Shown in pieces: positions 10,347 to 20,667 of a stretch of 64,000 nt of DNA; positions within the stretch are counted from its first letter, which is position 1, and every line of letters starts with the position of its first letter. Origin of the DNA: Eutreptiella sp. 'Long Island Sound 2002' (lineage: Eukaryota; Euglenozoa; Euglenophyceae; Eutreptiales; Eutreptiaceae); the NCBI GenBank assembly GCA_964036045.1, contig OZ038378.1, positions 177,218,341 through 177,282,340 of the forward strand, written 5' to 3'. The position numbers and the translations under genes are program-made. The notes under the pieces were generated by a model, which worked only from the letters and a program-made list of their open reading frames with translations, did no database searches and was not told where the DNA came from.

Positions 10347-11425
10347 AAAAAGGGTGGAAAAATGGAGCATTGGGGAAAATGGGAGGCCGGGAAAAATATT
10401 CCACTTAGGTGGTGTACCCCCACCCTTTGGATAAATATTCCATTGAGGTGGTGCCCCCCCCCCCCTGTGGACAAATATTCCACTGAGGTGGTGCCCCCCC
10501 CCCCCCTGTGGACAAATGTTCCACTGAGGTGGTGTACCCCCCCCCCGTGGAAAAATGTTCCACTGAGGTGGTGTACGCCCCCCCCTCTGGATAGATATTC
10601 CACTGAGGTGGTGTACCCCCCCCCCTCAGGACAAATATTCCACTGAGGTGGTGCCCCCCCCCCTTGTGGAAAAATGTTCCATTGAGGTGGTGTACGCCCC
10701 CCCCTCTGGATAGATATTCCACTGAGGTGGTGCCCCCCCCCCCCCTGTGGACAAATATTCCACTGAGGTGGTGCCCCCCCCCCCCCTGTGGAAAAATGTT
10801 CCACTGCTGGAGTACGCCCCCCCCTCTGGATAGGTGTTCCACTGAGGTGGTGTACCCCCTCCCCTCAGGATAAATATTCCACTGAGGTGGTGTACCCCCC
10901 CCCCTGTGAAAAAATGTTCCACTGAGGTGGTGTACGCCCTCCACTTTGGATACATATTCCACTGAGGTGGTGTACCCCCCCCCCTCTGGATAAATACTCC
11001 ACTTGGATGGTGTACCCCCCCCCCTCAGGATAAATATTCCACTGAGGTGGTGCACCCCCCGCCCTATGCATAAGAACTCCACTTGGATGGTGTACCCCCC
11101 CCCCTCTGGATAAATATTCAACTGAGGTGGTGTACCCCCCCCATGTGGAAAAATATTCAACTGGTGTACCCCCCCCCCATGTGGAAAAATATTCCACTGA
11201 GGTGGTGCACCCCCCCCCCATGTGGATAAATATTCCACTGAGCTGGTGTGCACCCCCCCTGTGGATAATTGTTCCACTGAGGTGGTGTACGCCCCCCCTC
11301 TGGATAAATATTCCACTGAGGTGGTACACCCCTTTCAAGTGGATAAATATTCCACAGAGGGAGTGTACACCCCTCCACGGTGGAAAAATATTCCACGGAG
11401 GGAGTGTACAACCCTCCCCGGGGGG
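10347..11425. repeat. palindromic C-run minisatellite, right copy and extension
   Basis: 10347-10849 repeats 4372-4846 unit for unit, with one extra unit (11 versus 10). The array then continues to about 11425 with further diverged units. The last units lose the C-run and turn into 'ggagggagtgtacacccc', grading into the next array. Each unit keeps the GTGGA...TTCCAC palindromic core. Confidence 0.85.
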
Positions 11426-11429
11426 TAGA

Positions 11430-12300
11430 ATAATTCACGGAGGGGTCAAACAATTCACGGAGGGGTGAAATAATTGACGGAGGGGGGTAAATGATTCACG
11501 GAGGGGTCAAATAATTCACGGAGGGGGGTAAATAATTCCCGGAGGGGTGAAATAATTCACGGAGGGGGGTAAATAATTCACGGAGGGGGGTAAATAATTC
11601 ACGGAGGGGTCAAACAATTCACGAAGGGGGGTAAATAATTCACGGAGGGGTCAAACAATTCACGGAGGGGTCAAATAATTCACGGAGGGGTCAAACAATT
11701 CACGGAGGGGTCGAATAATTCACGGAGGGGGGTAAACAATTCACGGAGGGGTCAAACAATTCACGGAGGGGTCAAATAATTCACGGAGGGGTCAAATAAT
11801 TCACGGAGGGGTCAAACAATTCACAGAGGAGTCAAATAATTCACCGAGGGGGGTAAATAATTCACGGAGGGATCAAAGAATTCACGGAGTGGGGTAAACA
11901 ATTCAGGGAGGGGTCAAATAATTCACGGAGGGGTCAAACAATTCACAGAGGGGTCAAATAATTCACCGAGGGGGGTAAATAATTCACGGAGGGGTCAAAT
12001 CATTCACGGAGGGGGGTAAACAATTCACGGAGGGGTCAAAAAATGCACGGAGGGGGTTAAACAATTCACGGAGGGGTCAAATAACTCACGGAGGGGGGTA
12101 AATAAATCACGGAGGGGGGTAAACAATTCACGGAGGGGTCAATTAATTCACAGAGGGGTCAAATAATTCACGGAGGGGTCAAATAATTCACGGAGGGGTC
12201 AAATAATTCACGGAGGGGTCATATAATTCACGGAGGGGGGTAAATAATTCACGGAGGGGTCAAATAATTCACGGAGGGGTCGAATAATTCACGGAGGGGG
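11430..12300. repeat. 20-22 bp minisatellite (AATTCACGGAGGGG family), left block
   Basis: About 40 units with the core 'aattcacggaggggtcaaat' (20 bp) or the longer 'ggggggtaaat' form. It flanks YR element 2 on its 3' side, and the same family resumes at 17359 on the other side. Confidence 0.95.
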
Positions 12301-12413
12301 TTTTGGCATGTGCACGCCCTGCCCTGCACCGCCCTGCACTGCCCTGCACCCCTCTGCACTGCGCACAGGACATCGACTCTCCAACCAGCTACTGTATTTG
12401 CAGGCCCCCTGGG
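12301..12413 (-). repeat. B2 repeat of YR element 2
   Basis: 113 bp, identical to 12622-12734; contains four 'gccctgcac' phrases. Confidence 0.95.
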
Positions 12414-12480
12414 GGCACGATGATGGCCTCTGGCCGCGCGTATAGCGCCACAAAGTGCATAGTACCTCACCTCCCGGGCG

Positions 12481-12621
12481 AGTAGTCCCCCCGAAAGCAC
12501 AGTCAGAAGAAAAGCATCAACTGGAAAGTACAGGGGGGGGGGGGGCGGTCAGCCTCAGTCTCTGCCTCTGCCACTGTACCCCCCCCCCTCCCAAAACCTC
12601 AGTTTTTATGGAAAACTTCGG
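12481..12621 (-). repeat. A2 repeat of YR element 2
   Basis: Matches 17219-17358 except for homopolymer lengths (G and C runs). Directly abuts B1. Confidence 0.95.
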
Positions 12622-14635
12622 TTTTGGCATGTGCACGCCCTGCCCTGCACCGCCCTGCACTGCCCTGCACCCCTCTGCACTGCGCACAGGACATCGACTC
12701 TCCAACCAGCTACTGTATTTGCAGGCCCCCTGGGATAAAAATTTTGACTGTCGTCCCCCCAACCAGACAGGAAGGGGGACCGTGCACGGTCGTACCGCCT
12801 TGTCCCGGTCTGCAATAGCCCCCCACGCTGCCCATTGCGGCGAGCTCACCCACAGGCGCTCTTTCGCCGCCGCCTCGATCACTGCTGCCCTGCCCCCCCT
12901 CCCGTCCCATGCCCGGCTGATGGAGTCCGCTGGATTTAGTGCGGACTGTACCCAGCAGAGGGTCAGCTGCAGCCCCGTCCAGCGGAGGCGGTGGGCTATC
13001 CTCCGCAGGATGCGCTGCTGCTGGACCTTGCCTGCCCCCGCCCTCCCCCAAAGGAGCTGGGCCAGCGCCACCATGTTGTCCCCCACGAGCACCAGGCGCC
13101 GCGCTCGTCGCGCCTGCGCATCGTCCAGAGCCACCAGCGTCCGCCACAGCTCAGCTGCCTGCTGTGTGGTCACCCACGCCGGGCACAGCGACAGATCCGC
13201 CCCCCCCGGTCCCCAAGAGCCGACGCAGTAGGAGGGGTCAGTCCCCGTGGTAAGGGCACACCTGGCCGCGTCCACAAACACGCGCACTGCCGGCCCCCCT
13301 CCGGTAGTGTCCGGCTCCCAGCCCCGGTAGCACTGGGCTATGGCTTCGCAGAGACCGCGCACCACTGCTGCCGGTGTGCGCCAGGCCCAGCGCGGGCCCC
13401 AGCGCAGCCATGACCGGGCACCCGCCAGAAAGCACCCCCCCAGGTTCCCTGGGCGACCCAACCACCCTATCTTCCCTAGTAGCCGCCTCAGGGCGACATA
13501 GGTGTATGGCCTGAGGGCCAGCTTCACCCATGCCGCCACCACCGCCGCCACCGCCGATGCCGCCGGCGCCACCCTGCACCCTGCAAGGTCCACATCCTTG
13601 CCCATCCACCGCAAGGAGCGCTGCGGCGTGAAGACGGACTTCTCACTGATGAGGAAGCCCGCCTGTCGTAGGAGGCGTGCCGCACTGTCGGTGACAGTGG
13701 CCACCTCCCCCGGATCATGACCGACAAAAAGGACGTCATCCAGGTACTGTACCACCACAACCCCCCCCTTCCCCAGGTCCCGCAGCAGGTCGGAAATAAG
13801 GGCCTGGACCAGCCCAGGCGCCTGGTGCCAGCCAAAGGGCACCCGCAGAAAAGCATATGTGTGCCCCTGGGCCGCCACCCGGATGGTGTTCGCCAGGGGG
13901 GGGGGGAGCTCCACACTCCAATAGCAGTTAGCTATGTCCAGCTTGGTGCCGCACAGCCCCCCCCCCCCCTGCCCCACCCACCCGTCCCCCCAGGTCCCTG
14001 AGAAGGATGGCCAGGCCCTCCAGCGACGGCAGCTTGAAGGGGCGGGCCTTGTACTTGCATCCCCGGTTGAACATCTTCATGTTCACAATCAGGGCGCATT
14101 TGCGCTCTGATTTCCACTTGACGAAAACCTCCGCATTCGCATCCCCCCCCCTCACGCTGACCAGGCCCTGGGACGCGAGGGTGGAGAGGAGGGCTGCCAC
14201 CCGTGGGCAGCGGGAGGGGGGGAGGGGATGGACACGCCCCCCCGCCCTGCCAAACTCGGGGTCAGCCCAGTCCTTCCAGACGTGCGGCGGGACTTGTACG
14301 CGGCCCGCGTCCCCCAGCCCACGCGCCGCGAGCTCCACAGTGACGCGTGACTGGTCGTTCAGGCGGGTCGAGGAGCCCCCATCGAGCGGGATTTCGCCCC
14401 CCGCCAGGAGGTGCAGTGCCTCCTCCGCCAGCGCCAGGTCCGCGGCCGCTGCCCTCTCCTTCCACGCCGGGCGATCCACAGCCCACTTGATGGACTCCGC
14501 CCACCACGCCTGCAAGAGGGACAGGACATCGTCAGCAGGGGCCCTCAGGCTGCGCCCCATGTGGCGCGCCGCCGCCTCCAGGTGGTCGTTCCAGTCGAGG
14601 CCGCACCTGGCGCACCGGGCAACCGCCAGCTGCAT
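12517..14635 (-). pseudogene. reverse transcriptase-RNase H of YR element 2, one frameshift
   Basis: Proposed start is the ATG at 14635, about 100 bp inside the end of YR. The frame reads through the RT finger region (KSERKCALIVNMKMFNRG, FKLPSLEGLA) to 13960-13970. There a G-run on the coding strand requires a one-base shift to enter the frame with LDIANCYW (motif A), VPFGWHQAPGLVQ and YLDD, which continues without interruption. RNase H follows: VFVDAARC, QQAAELWRTL, VLVGDNMVAL and the end motif WVQSALNPADSISRAW. After the catalytic domains the frame runs on through B1 into A2, ending in TGA at 12517; the functional C terminus is probably earlier. All catalytic acidic residues are visible. 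The homopolymer shift could be a sequencing error. Confidence 0.85.
12622..12734 (-). repeat. B1 repeat of YR element 2
   Basis: 113 bp, identical to B2; contains the 3' part of the RT-RNase H reading frame. Confidence 0.95.
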
Positions 14636-16166
14636 CCCCAGCCGCTCCGCTGCGCCGTCTCGCCGGCGCCCCCCCGGGTGCCTGGGTGCCTCTGGTGCTT
14701 GCCCTTGCCGGCGTGACCCGGGGCACAGCCGCGGAACGGGGGGCTGCGGCTCGGCGGTCGGCCGCTCTATCTGCGGCCTGCTTGGCTCGGGGCTTTGGGG
14801 CGGGCTCAGCCCGCGTTGCCCGCGCTGCGGGTGCCGACCGGCCGCGGGCCACGGCTCGGTGCACGTAGGCCTTGCGCTGGCCTTCGCGGGGGTGTCTGGC
14901 GGCCCTGCGTGCCACCGTGCCGGGCGACTCGTCACTGGAGGAGCCCAGTACGATGGTCTCCTGCATGTCGGAATTGCCACGCAGGCCGGTCCCTTGGCCG
15001 CCATGGTTCCCAGCGCGGACATCGGGTGGGGCAGGGGCGGCGCCCGTCCCGTCGGGGCCGCGGGGCCCAAGCATGCCGAGCGCCCAGAGCTGGTACGCGT
15101 GGACCGGCCGGATCTCGACCCCAAATCCCGGCGTTGGCCAGGGCACATTGTCGGGCAGGAAGAACTCCCATCCAGGGGGCGCGCTGGCATACCTGTGCGC
15201 CTCCGCTTCGTTGTCCCATCGGCCAGCCACCGCGATGCTGGCGACGGCGGCCCCGAACGCCCGCATGGCCGCAGCTCCTCCGCGTCTCCACGCGTGCCAC
15301 CCCATGGATTCCCACCCCGTGGCAGCCAGCAAGCCATGGATCGCCGCTTGGAGGTCGAACGCGGCAGCCATAAGCGGCACTGACGCGGGCCCGCTGGACA
15401 CCCACGGGTGGGCTGCCATCGCCGCGCGCCATGCTTCGGGCCACGCTCCCAGCCGTACCGTGACCCAGTCGTCGTCCTTCTTGTCAACGAAGAACGACAG
15501 CACGCACCGCTTCCGCAAGTCCACGGGCCGTACGCTGGCTGCTTCACCCACCCTGAGGAGAGTGGCGAAGGAGATGACAGCAAGGCCTAGGCAGAACCAC
15601 TCGAGGGTGGTCCTGATGCTCCGCGCCATGAGTCGGAGGGTGACCAGCTCGGCCCATACTTGAGTGGGTCGCGGCGCGGCAGTGGTGGTGGCCGCACCTC
15701 GTGCCATGAGCCAGTGCACGGGCCGCACCGTGGGTCGTATGCATCCCAGCTTCTCCGCCAGGCGAAGGGCTGATATGACGACTCGTAGCGTCCCAGGCTG
15801 CTGGCCCATGGCGGCGCGTCGGACGAGGTACTGGGACAGTGCCCCCGCCGCGTCCAGCTCGGGCCAGTGCGCCGCGAACCGGCCCACATCTCTGAGGATT
15901 GCTGTCCACCGCTCCACGGTTCCAGGGGACCACCGCCGGATGGCCAGCGCGAGGGGCTCCTCCATGTAGTTGCCCCACCATAGGCTGTCCACTGCCGACC
16001 CCGCGTATCGGAGGTCGAGTGCCCCGCCCCCTTCGTCATCGGCGCCCCCGTCGCCGGCAGGCCCATCCCTGGGGCCGGCCCGGCCGGAAAGGGCGGGGGG
16101 GCCTGGGCAGGCGGCGCCGGGCACGGGCCGCCCACGGCCCAGTGGTTGCGGCCACACCGAAAACAT
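14532..16166 (-). CDS. tyrosine recombinase of YR element 2
   Basis: 544 codons if the ATG at 16166 is used. That ATG overlaps the first Cys of the second Gag zinc knuckle in another frame, so the true start may be one of the later Met codons. The core-binding domain lies at about residues 60-165. The catalytic domain carries box I LLRVGEA (Arg about 205), box II HAWRRGGAA (His about 291, Arg about 294), GRW (about 315-317) and the nucleophile motif AHRYAS (Tyr about 326), so the full R-H-R-W-Y set is present. A long Arg/Ala/Pro-rich C-terminal tail of about 200 residues follows, probably nucleic-acid binding. The protein would integrate a circular DNA intermediate without target duplication. 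Stop is TGA. Confidence 0.88.
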   Translation of the reverse strand: MFSVWPQPLGRGRPVPGAACPGPPALSGRAGPRDGPAGDGGADDEGGGALDLRYAGSAVDSLWWGNYMEEPLALAIRRWSPGTVERWTAILRDVGRFAAHWPELDAAGALSQYLVRRAAMGQQPGTLRVVISALRLAEKLGCIRPTVRPVHWLMARGAATTTAAPRPTQVWAELVTLRLMARSIRTTLEWFCLGLAVISFATLLRVGEAASVRPVDLRKRCVLSFFVDKKDDDWVTVRLGAWPEAWRAAMAAHPWVSSGPASVPLMAAAFDLQAAIHGLLAATGWESMGWHAWRRGGAAAMRAFGAAVASIAVAGRWDNEAEAHRYASAPPGWEFFLPDNVPWPTPGFGVEIRPVHAYQLWALGMLGPRGPDGTGAAPAPPDVRAGNHGGQGTGLRGNSDMQETIVLGSSSDESPGTVARRAARHPREGQRKAYVHRAVARGRSAPAARATRAEPAPKPRAKQAADRAADRRAAAPRSAAVPRVTPARASTRGTQAPGGAPARRRSGAAGDAAGGCPVRQVRPRLERPPGGGGAPHGAQPEGPC

Positions 16167-17215
16167 GGGTACGGGGGGGGTCCAGTCGCGTCATAGGTGC
16201 GGCCCGTGCTGTGCGCTGTGTACAGGCTCTGGCTACCCACGGAACTGAACCCCCCCCGGTACGAGCCTGCGACGGAACCGGCGACGGAGGGGGCCCGCCC
16301 CTGGGTACCACTGGCACAGTCCCTGGCCTAGTGTCCGTGCAAGCCACAGCGGAAGCATGCCCCAGGGGGAGCAGGGGCCGGGGCCTGCGCCTGAGCCGGC
16401 GCCTGAGTCTGGGCCTGCGCCTGGGTCTGCGCCTGGGTCTGACTCGGCGTAGGCTGCTGGGCTTGGGCGTACCATCCCTGTGGCGCTGGCCGCGCCGCCG
16501 CCCCAGCAGGGTGGGTGGGCGTAGGCTGGCAGTCCCTGTAGACCACCTTCCACAGCGTTTCCACAACCGCATTGCCCCTCCCAACGGGGTCTTCCGCTTT
16601 GAGCCAGGTGCTCAAGGCCTGGACGAGCTCCTGCTGCCAGAGCCAGGGAAGTTGCCCCGCGGCTATCTTGGCTAGCTCTCCCTCGGATGGGGGTGGTACC
16701 TTTGGTAGCTGGAGCTCCCGGATGCGAGCCTCCAGCCGTCGTATCTCCGCCTGCTCCGGGGACTCCTGCGGCTCCCGCGGCTGGTCTTTCGGCGTCTCCT
16801 CTGCCTGCTCCCGGGCAGGCGGGCTGGGCTGCGGCACCGCCTTCCACGCAGCCGCCTCGACGTCGAGCCGCAGGTCCGTTGATCGCTCAAAGAGGGCCAT
16901 GTATATGAGGGCCGTCGGGGCGTCAAGCCCGCCGCCGGCCCACTCCACCGCCCGATCAACGCCCGCCACGGACAGGCCATCCTCCATCAGCCGCTCATGG
17001 TACCGGGCAGCCATGATGCCGGCGTCCGCGCTGTCCAGGAACCCGTACGCGGTAGCCGCTGCGTGATCTCGCCACCGCTCCCAGCGTGCGTACTCGGGGG
17101 TCTTGACGGGGTCCAGGTCCATGTCGTCCCGGTTGAAAGCCAGCCTGGCCCGCTTCGCCCCGCGGCTCTCCCCACCAGCCGCGTCCGATGACCCATTCGA
17201 TGTATCCCCCGGCAT
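16121..17215 (-). pseudogene. Gag-like protein of YR element 2, one in-frame TAG inside a zinc knuckle
   Basis: ATG at 17215, four bases inside A1. A helical N-terminal half is followed by a Pro/Gln/Ala linker (QTQAQTQAQAQTQ) and then CFRCGLHGH, which ends in TAG at 16330-16328. Reading on in the same frame gives ARDC, so the TAG replaces one residue of a perfect CX2CX4HX4C knuckle. The frame stays open to a second knuckle, CFRCGRNHWAVGGPC, ending at 16121. The TAG is the only interruption. It functions as the nucleic-acid-binding coat-type protein of the element if read through; otherwise the copy is truncated by one nonsense codon. Confidence 0.75.
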
Positions 17216-17218
17216 ACT

Positions 17219-17358
17219 AGTAGTCCCCCCGAAAGCACAGTCAGAAGAAAAGCATCAACTGGAAAGTACAGGGGGGGGGGGGGCGGTCAGCCTCAGTCTC
17301 TGCCTCTGCCACTGTACCCCCCCCCTCCCAAAACCTCAGTTTTTATGGAAAACTTCGG
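17219..17358 (-). repeat. A1 repeat of YR element 2 (5' end)
   Basis: 140 bp matching A2 (12481-12621). It probably holds the element promoter, since the gag ATG follows immediately. Confidence 0.93.
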
Positions 17359-18725
17359 TAAACAATTCACGGAGGGGTCAAATAATTCACGGAGGGGTCA
17401 AACAATTCACGGAGGGGGGTAAACAATTCACGGAGGGGTCAAATAATTCACGGAGGGGGATAAACAATTCACGGAGGGGTCAAATAATTCACCGAGGGGG
17501 GTAAATAATTCACGGAGGGGGGTAAACAATTCACGGAGGGGTCAAATAATTCACGGAGGGGGGTAAATAATTCACGGAGGGGTCAAACAATTCACGGAGG
17601 GGGGTAAACAATTCACGGAGGGGTCAAATAATTCACGGAGGGGGGGAAATAATTCACGGAGGGTCAAATAATTCACGGAGGGGGGTAAACAATTCACGGA
17701 GGGGTCAAATAATTCACGGAGGGGTCAAATCGTTCACGGAGGGGGGTAAACAATTCACGGAGGGGTCAAACAATTCACGGAGGAGGGTAAACAATTCACG
17801 GAGGGGTCAAATAATTCACGGAGGGGTCAAATCATTCACGGAGGGGTCAAATAATTCACGGAGGAGGGTAAACAATTCACGGAGGGGTCAAATAATTCAC
17901 GGAGGGGGGTAAACAATTCACGCAGGGGTCAAATAATTCACGGTGGGGGGTAAAAAATTCACGGAGGGGTCAAATAATTCACGGAGGGGGGTAAATAATT
18001 CACGGAGGGGTCAAATAATTCACGGAGGGGGGTAAATAATTCACGGAGGGGTCATATAATTCACGGAGGGGGGTAAATAATTCACGGAGGGGTCAAATAA
18101 TTCACGGAGGGGGGTAAACAATTCACGGAGGGGTCAAATAATTCACGGAGGGGTCAAATAATTCACGGAGGGGGGTAAAAAATTCACGGCGGGGTCAAAT
18201 AATTCACGGAGGGGGGTAAACAATTCACGGAGGGGTCAAACAATTCACGGAGGGGGTTAAATAATTCACGGAGGGGTCAAATAATTCACGGAGGGGGGTA
18301 AACAATTCACGGAGGGGTCATATAATTCACGGAGGGGTCAAATGATTCACGGAGGGGGGTACATAATTCACGGCGGGGTCAAATAATTCACGGAGGGGGG
18401 TAAACAATTCACGGAGGGGTCAAATAATTCACGGAGGGGGGTAAATAATTCACGGAGGGGTCAAATAATTCACGGAGGGGGGGTAAAAAATTCACGGAGG
18501 GGTCATATAATTCACAGAGGGGGGTAAATAATTCACGGAGGGGTCAAATAATTCACGGAGGGGGGTAAATAATTCACGGAGGGGTCAAATAATTCACGGA
18601 GGGGGGTAAACAATTCACGGAGGGGTGAAATAATTCACGCAGGGGGGTAAATAATTCATAGAGGGGTCAAATAATTCACGCAGGGGTCAAACAATTCACG
18701 GAGGGGTCAAATAATTCACGGAGGG
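17359..18725. repeat. 20-22 bp minisatellite (AATTCACGGAGGGG family), right block
   Basis: More than 60 units. Here 20-bp 'ggggtcaaat' and 22-bp 'ggggggtaaa' forms alternate regularly, a higher-order pattern less clear in the left block. Confidence 0.95.
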
Positions 18726-18819
18726 GAGACGCCCACGCGTAGCCCTTGCGGCCGCTGTGGGGGTGTCCCAGTGCCGTGGGTGGCTAGGGGGGGGGGTCGG
18801 TCCTAACCCCTTCCTATCT

Positions 18820-19375
18820 CTTAGCAGCAGCAGGCAAGTAAGCAGGCAGTACCGGGGGTCATAACCCCGGGGGAACAGTAGCCGGGACTCAACGTGAGTC
18901 CTCTTAACCATCAACAATCCCGAATTCCGCCGGGGCTTAACTCCCGAACGAAACGGTATTTGGGGCCCCCGTGGGCCTTATAAGCCCACGGAGTGTGCTG
19001 AGGCGTGGCTACCAGCACTTAAAGTCTGGCTTGCCATACCCATTGCTGGGCTCGCCTCAGCACGGCCGGTCGGGTCCAGCTCTGGGGGATGCGCACGAAA
19101 CTAGCCCCGGGAGAAGGGCCTTTTACCCGGTTAGGCATTAATTACAGCAGTAAGCACTATTCATTACGTTAGATGTTTACTAAGCGCATGTTTTTACCCT
19201 GCAGACATGCCCCTTCCAGTGGTGCGCTCACCTTTGGGGCTGCCGTTGGGGGGTCCGGGGCTTTTACCCGGACCTCCGGCCCTCCCTGGCTGTTGGCCGG
19301 AGGCGTACATTATACAATACTGTGGTTCTTTCAGTAACGTACGTACATTACTTGATACATACACATCTGGGGCCT
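18820..19375 (+). repeat. dispersed repeat R1, forward copy
   Basis: About 550 bp, homologous in inverted orientation to 50905-51465, 54700-55255 and 61600-62155. Landmarks: the palindrome 'ccgggggtcataaccccggg', 'gactcaacgtgagtcctctt', 'gctaccagcactt', 'cagacatgcccc' and 'acttgatacatacacatc'. No protein is encoded. It may be a terminal region of an unidentified element. Confidence 0.75.
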
Positions 19376-19379
19376 GGGG

Positions 19380-19870
19380 GGGATGGCGCCCCCCCTTGGT
19401 TCCAAACAAATTTGTCTCCGGGGGGCCTCCCCTTGATTCACTATCGTCTCGGGACCGTTCCGAGGTCGCCCTGCATGGCAGAGGCAGGGACGGGGGGGCC
19501 ACCCCTTATTTCAGAACTGCATCGGTGCATCAATGTCTTTCCACCCTGCCTGGGCGGAAGACCAGGGACCGGGGGGCCACCCCTTATTTCAAAACTGCAT
19601 TGGCATATCAAGGTCGTTCCACCCTGCATGGGCGGAGGACCCGGGACCGGGGGGCCGCCCCTTATTTCATTCCCGCTCTGGCATCTCAAAATTCCTCCGC
19701 CCCTTGTAGGCAGAGGTCCAGGGATCGGGGGGCCTCCCCTTATTTCAGTACAGCCATTCAGGGACGGGTGTGGGGGGTCTCCCCTTATTTCAAACCACAA
19801 CTCCAAGTATCGGTTCCTCGCCCCGACGGGCAAATGACCAGGGACGGGGGGCCTCCCCTTTTGTCACAGC
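19380..19870. repeat. ~77-bp minisatellite (GGGGGGCC-CCCCTTATTTC family), about 6 units
   Basis: Each unit has 'gggaccggggggccacccc' followed by 'ttatttca' and a variable 45-bp stretch. It directly follows R1. At the inverted R1 copies a different ~90-bp minisatellite occupies the equivalent side. Confidence 0.85.
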
Positions 19871-20037
19871 ACTTCCTGGGGAGCCAGACGTCGAGGCTGC
19901 AGGCAGGTGCCATTACCCTGGCGCAGCGAGCACCGTAGCGGCAGGCGCTGGCCCTTACCTCCGCCCCGGCGCTGACTCCCCTTTATTCCACCGCCTCCCT
20001 ATTCCGGTCCCGTCGGATAGGACGAGATCTCCACCCG

Positions 20038-20510
20038 ATGATGTACCTGTGCAGAACACAAGGAACAGTGGGTTGGGGTAGGGGAGCGCACAAGAGCCCT
20101 GGAGAGGGCTGGGTCACAGGGGGACCCGGGTTACTCCTGCATACCGCCGCCCCCCGGTAGAGCCCGCCCTGTGCCATCGTGGCTCCCGGTGCTCACTGGG
20201 TAAGTGGTTGTAAGGTCTGATGTCACGGTTGTCCCGCATTGCACCGCAGGGCAGGACCGGTAGCCCCCCGTGACATCAGACCCCTGACAGAAGGCCATTG
20301 TGTTGTAACCCCAGACCTGGCCGGGGATTCTCGTATGCAGCCCCCAGCCATGACGTACCTGTGCAGGGACGCACGGTGTCGTGGGTGGGAGCATTGTGGG
20401 GGGGGGCACACAAGCCCTGGAGAGGGCTGGGCCACAGGGAGACCCGGGGCTCACTTGCTTACCGCCACCCCCCGGTGGAGCCCGCCCTGTGCCATCGTGG
20501 CTGACCCACG
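20038..20510. repeat. two ~160-bp direct repeats, ~315 bp apart
   Basis: 'ccctggagagggctggg' and 'agcccgccctgtgccatcg' and their surroundings occur at 20087-20192 and 20408-20505. 'gtacctgtgcag' precedes both (20044, 20355). No gene is recognised from 19871 to 20667. Confidence 0.7.
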
Positions 20511-20667
20511 GTGGTCGGCGAGGGGTGAGGCGCTGAATCCCGTGACCCGGCCGCCGCGGCTGGGCCAGGTCACCCCCCAGATTGCGTGTTAGCCCGGGGG
20601 GGAGAACCCCCCCCGGTTACACCCCCACACCACGGTGAGGTCACGCGCCCCTGGGCAGCAGTGGGGG

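Larger units (their letters stand above)
12301..17358 (-). mobile_element. YR retrotransposon 2, PAT/Kangaroo-like, complete split direct repeats
   Basis: About 5.06 kb read on the minus strand, with A1 (17358-17219), gag, YR, RT-RNase H, B1 (12734-12622), A2 (12621-12481), a 67-bp spacer and B2 (12413-12301). The two B repeats are identical over 113 bp. The two A repeats (140 bp) differ only in G/C run lengths. This is the textbook A1-ORFs-B1-A2-B2 plan of PAT-like elements. Near-identical repeats imply a recent copy. Its G+C content is far higher than element 1, and protein similarity between the two is limited to the motifs, so they belong to different families. Both outer ends join the same 20-22 bp minisatellite. 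Confidence 0.92.

Noticed and set aside
12414-12480. 67-bp spacer between A2 and B2 as a separate gene or insertion
   Set aside because: Too short and without features; likely part of the element's terminal region.
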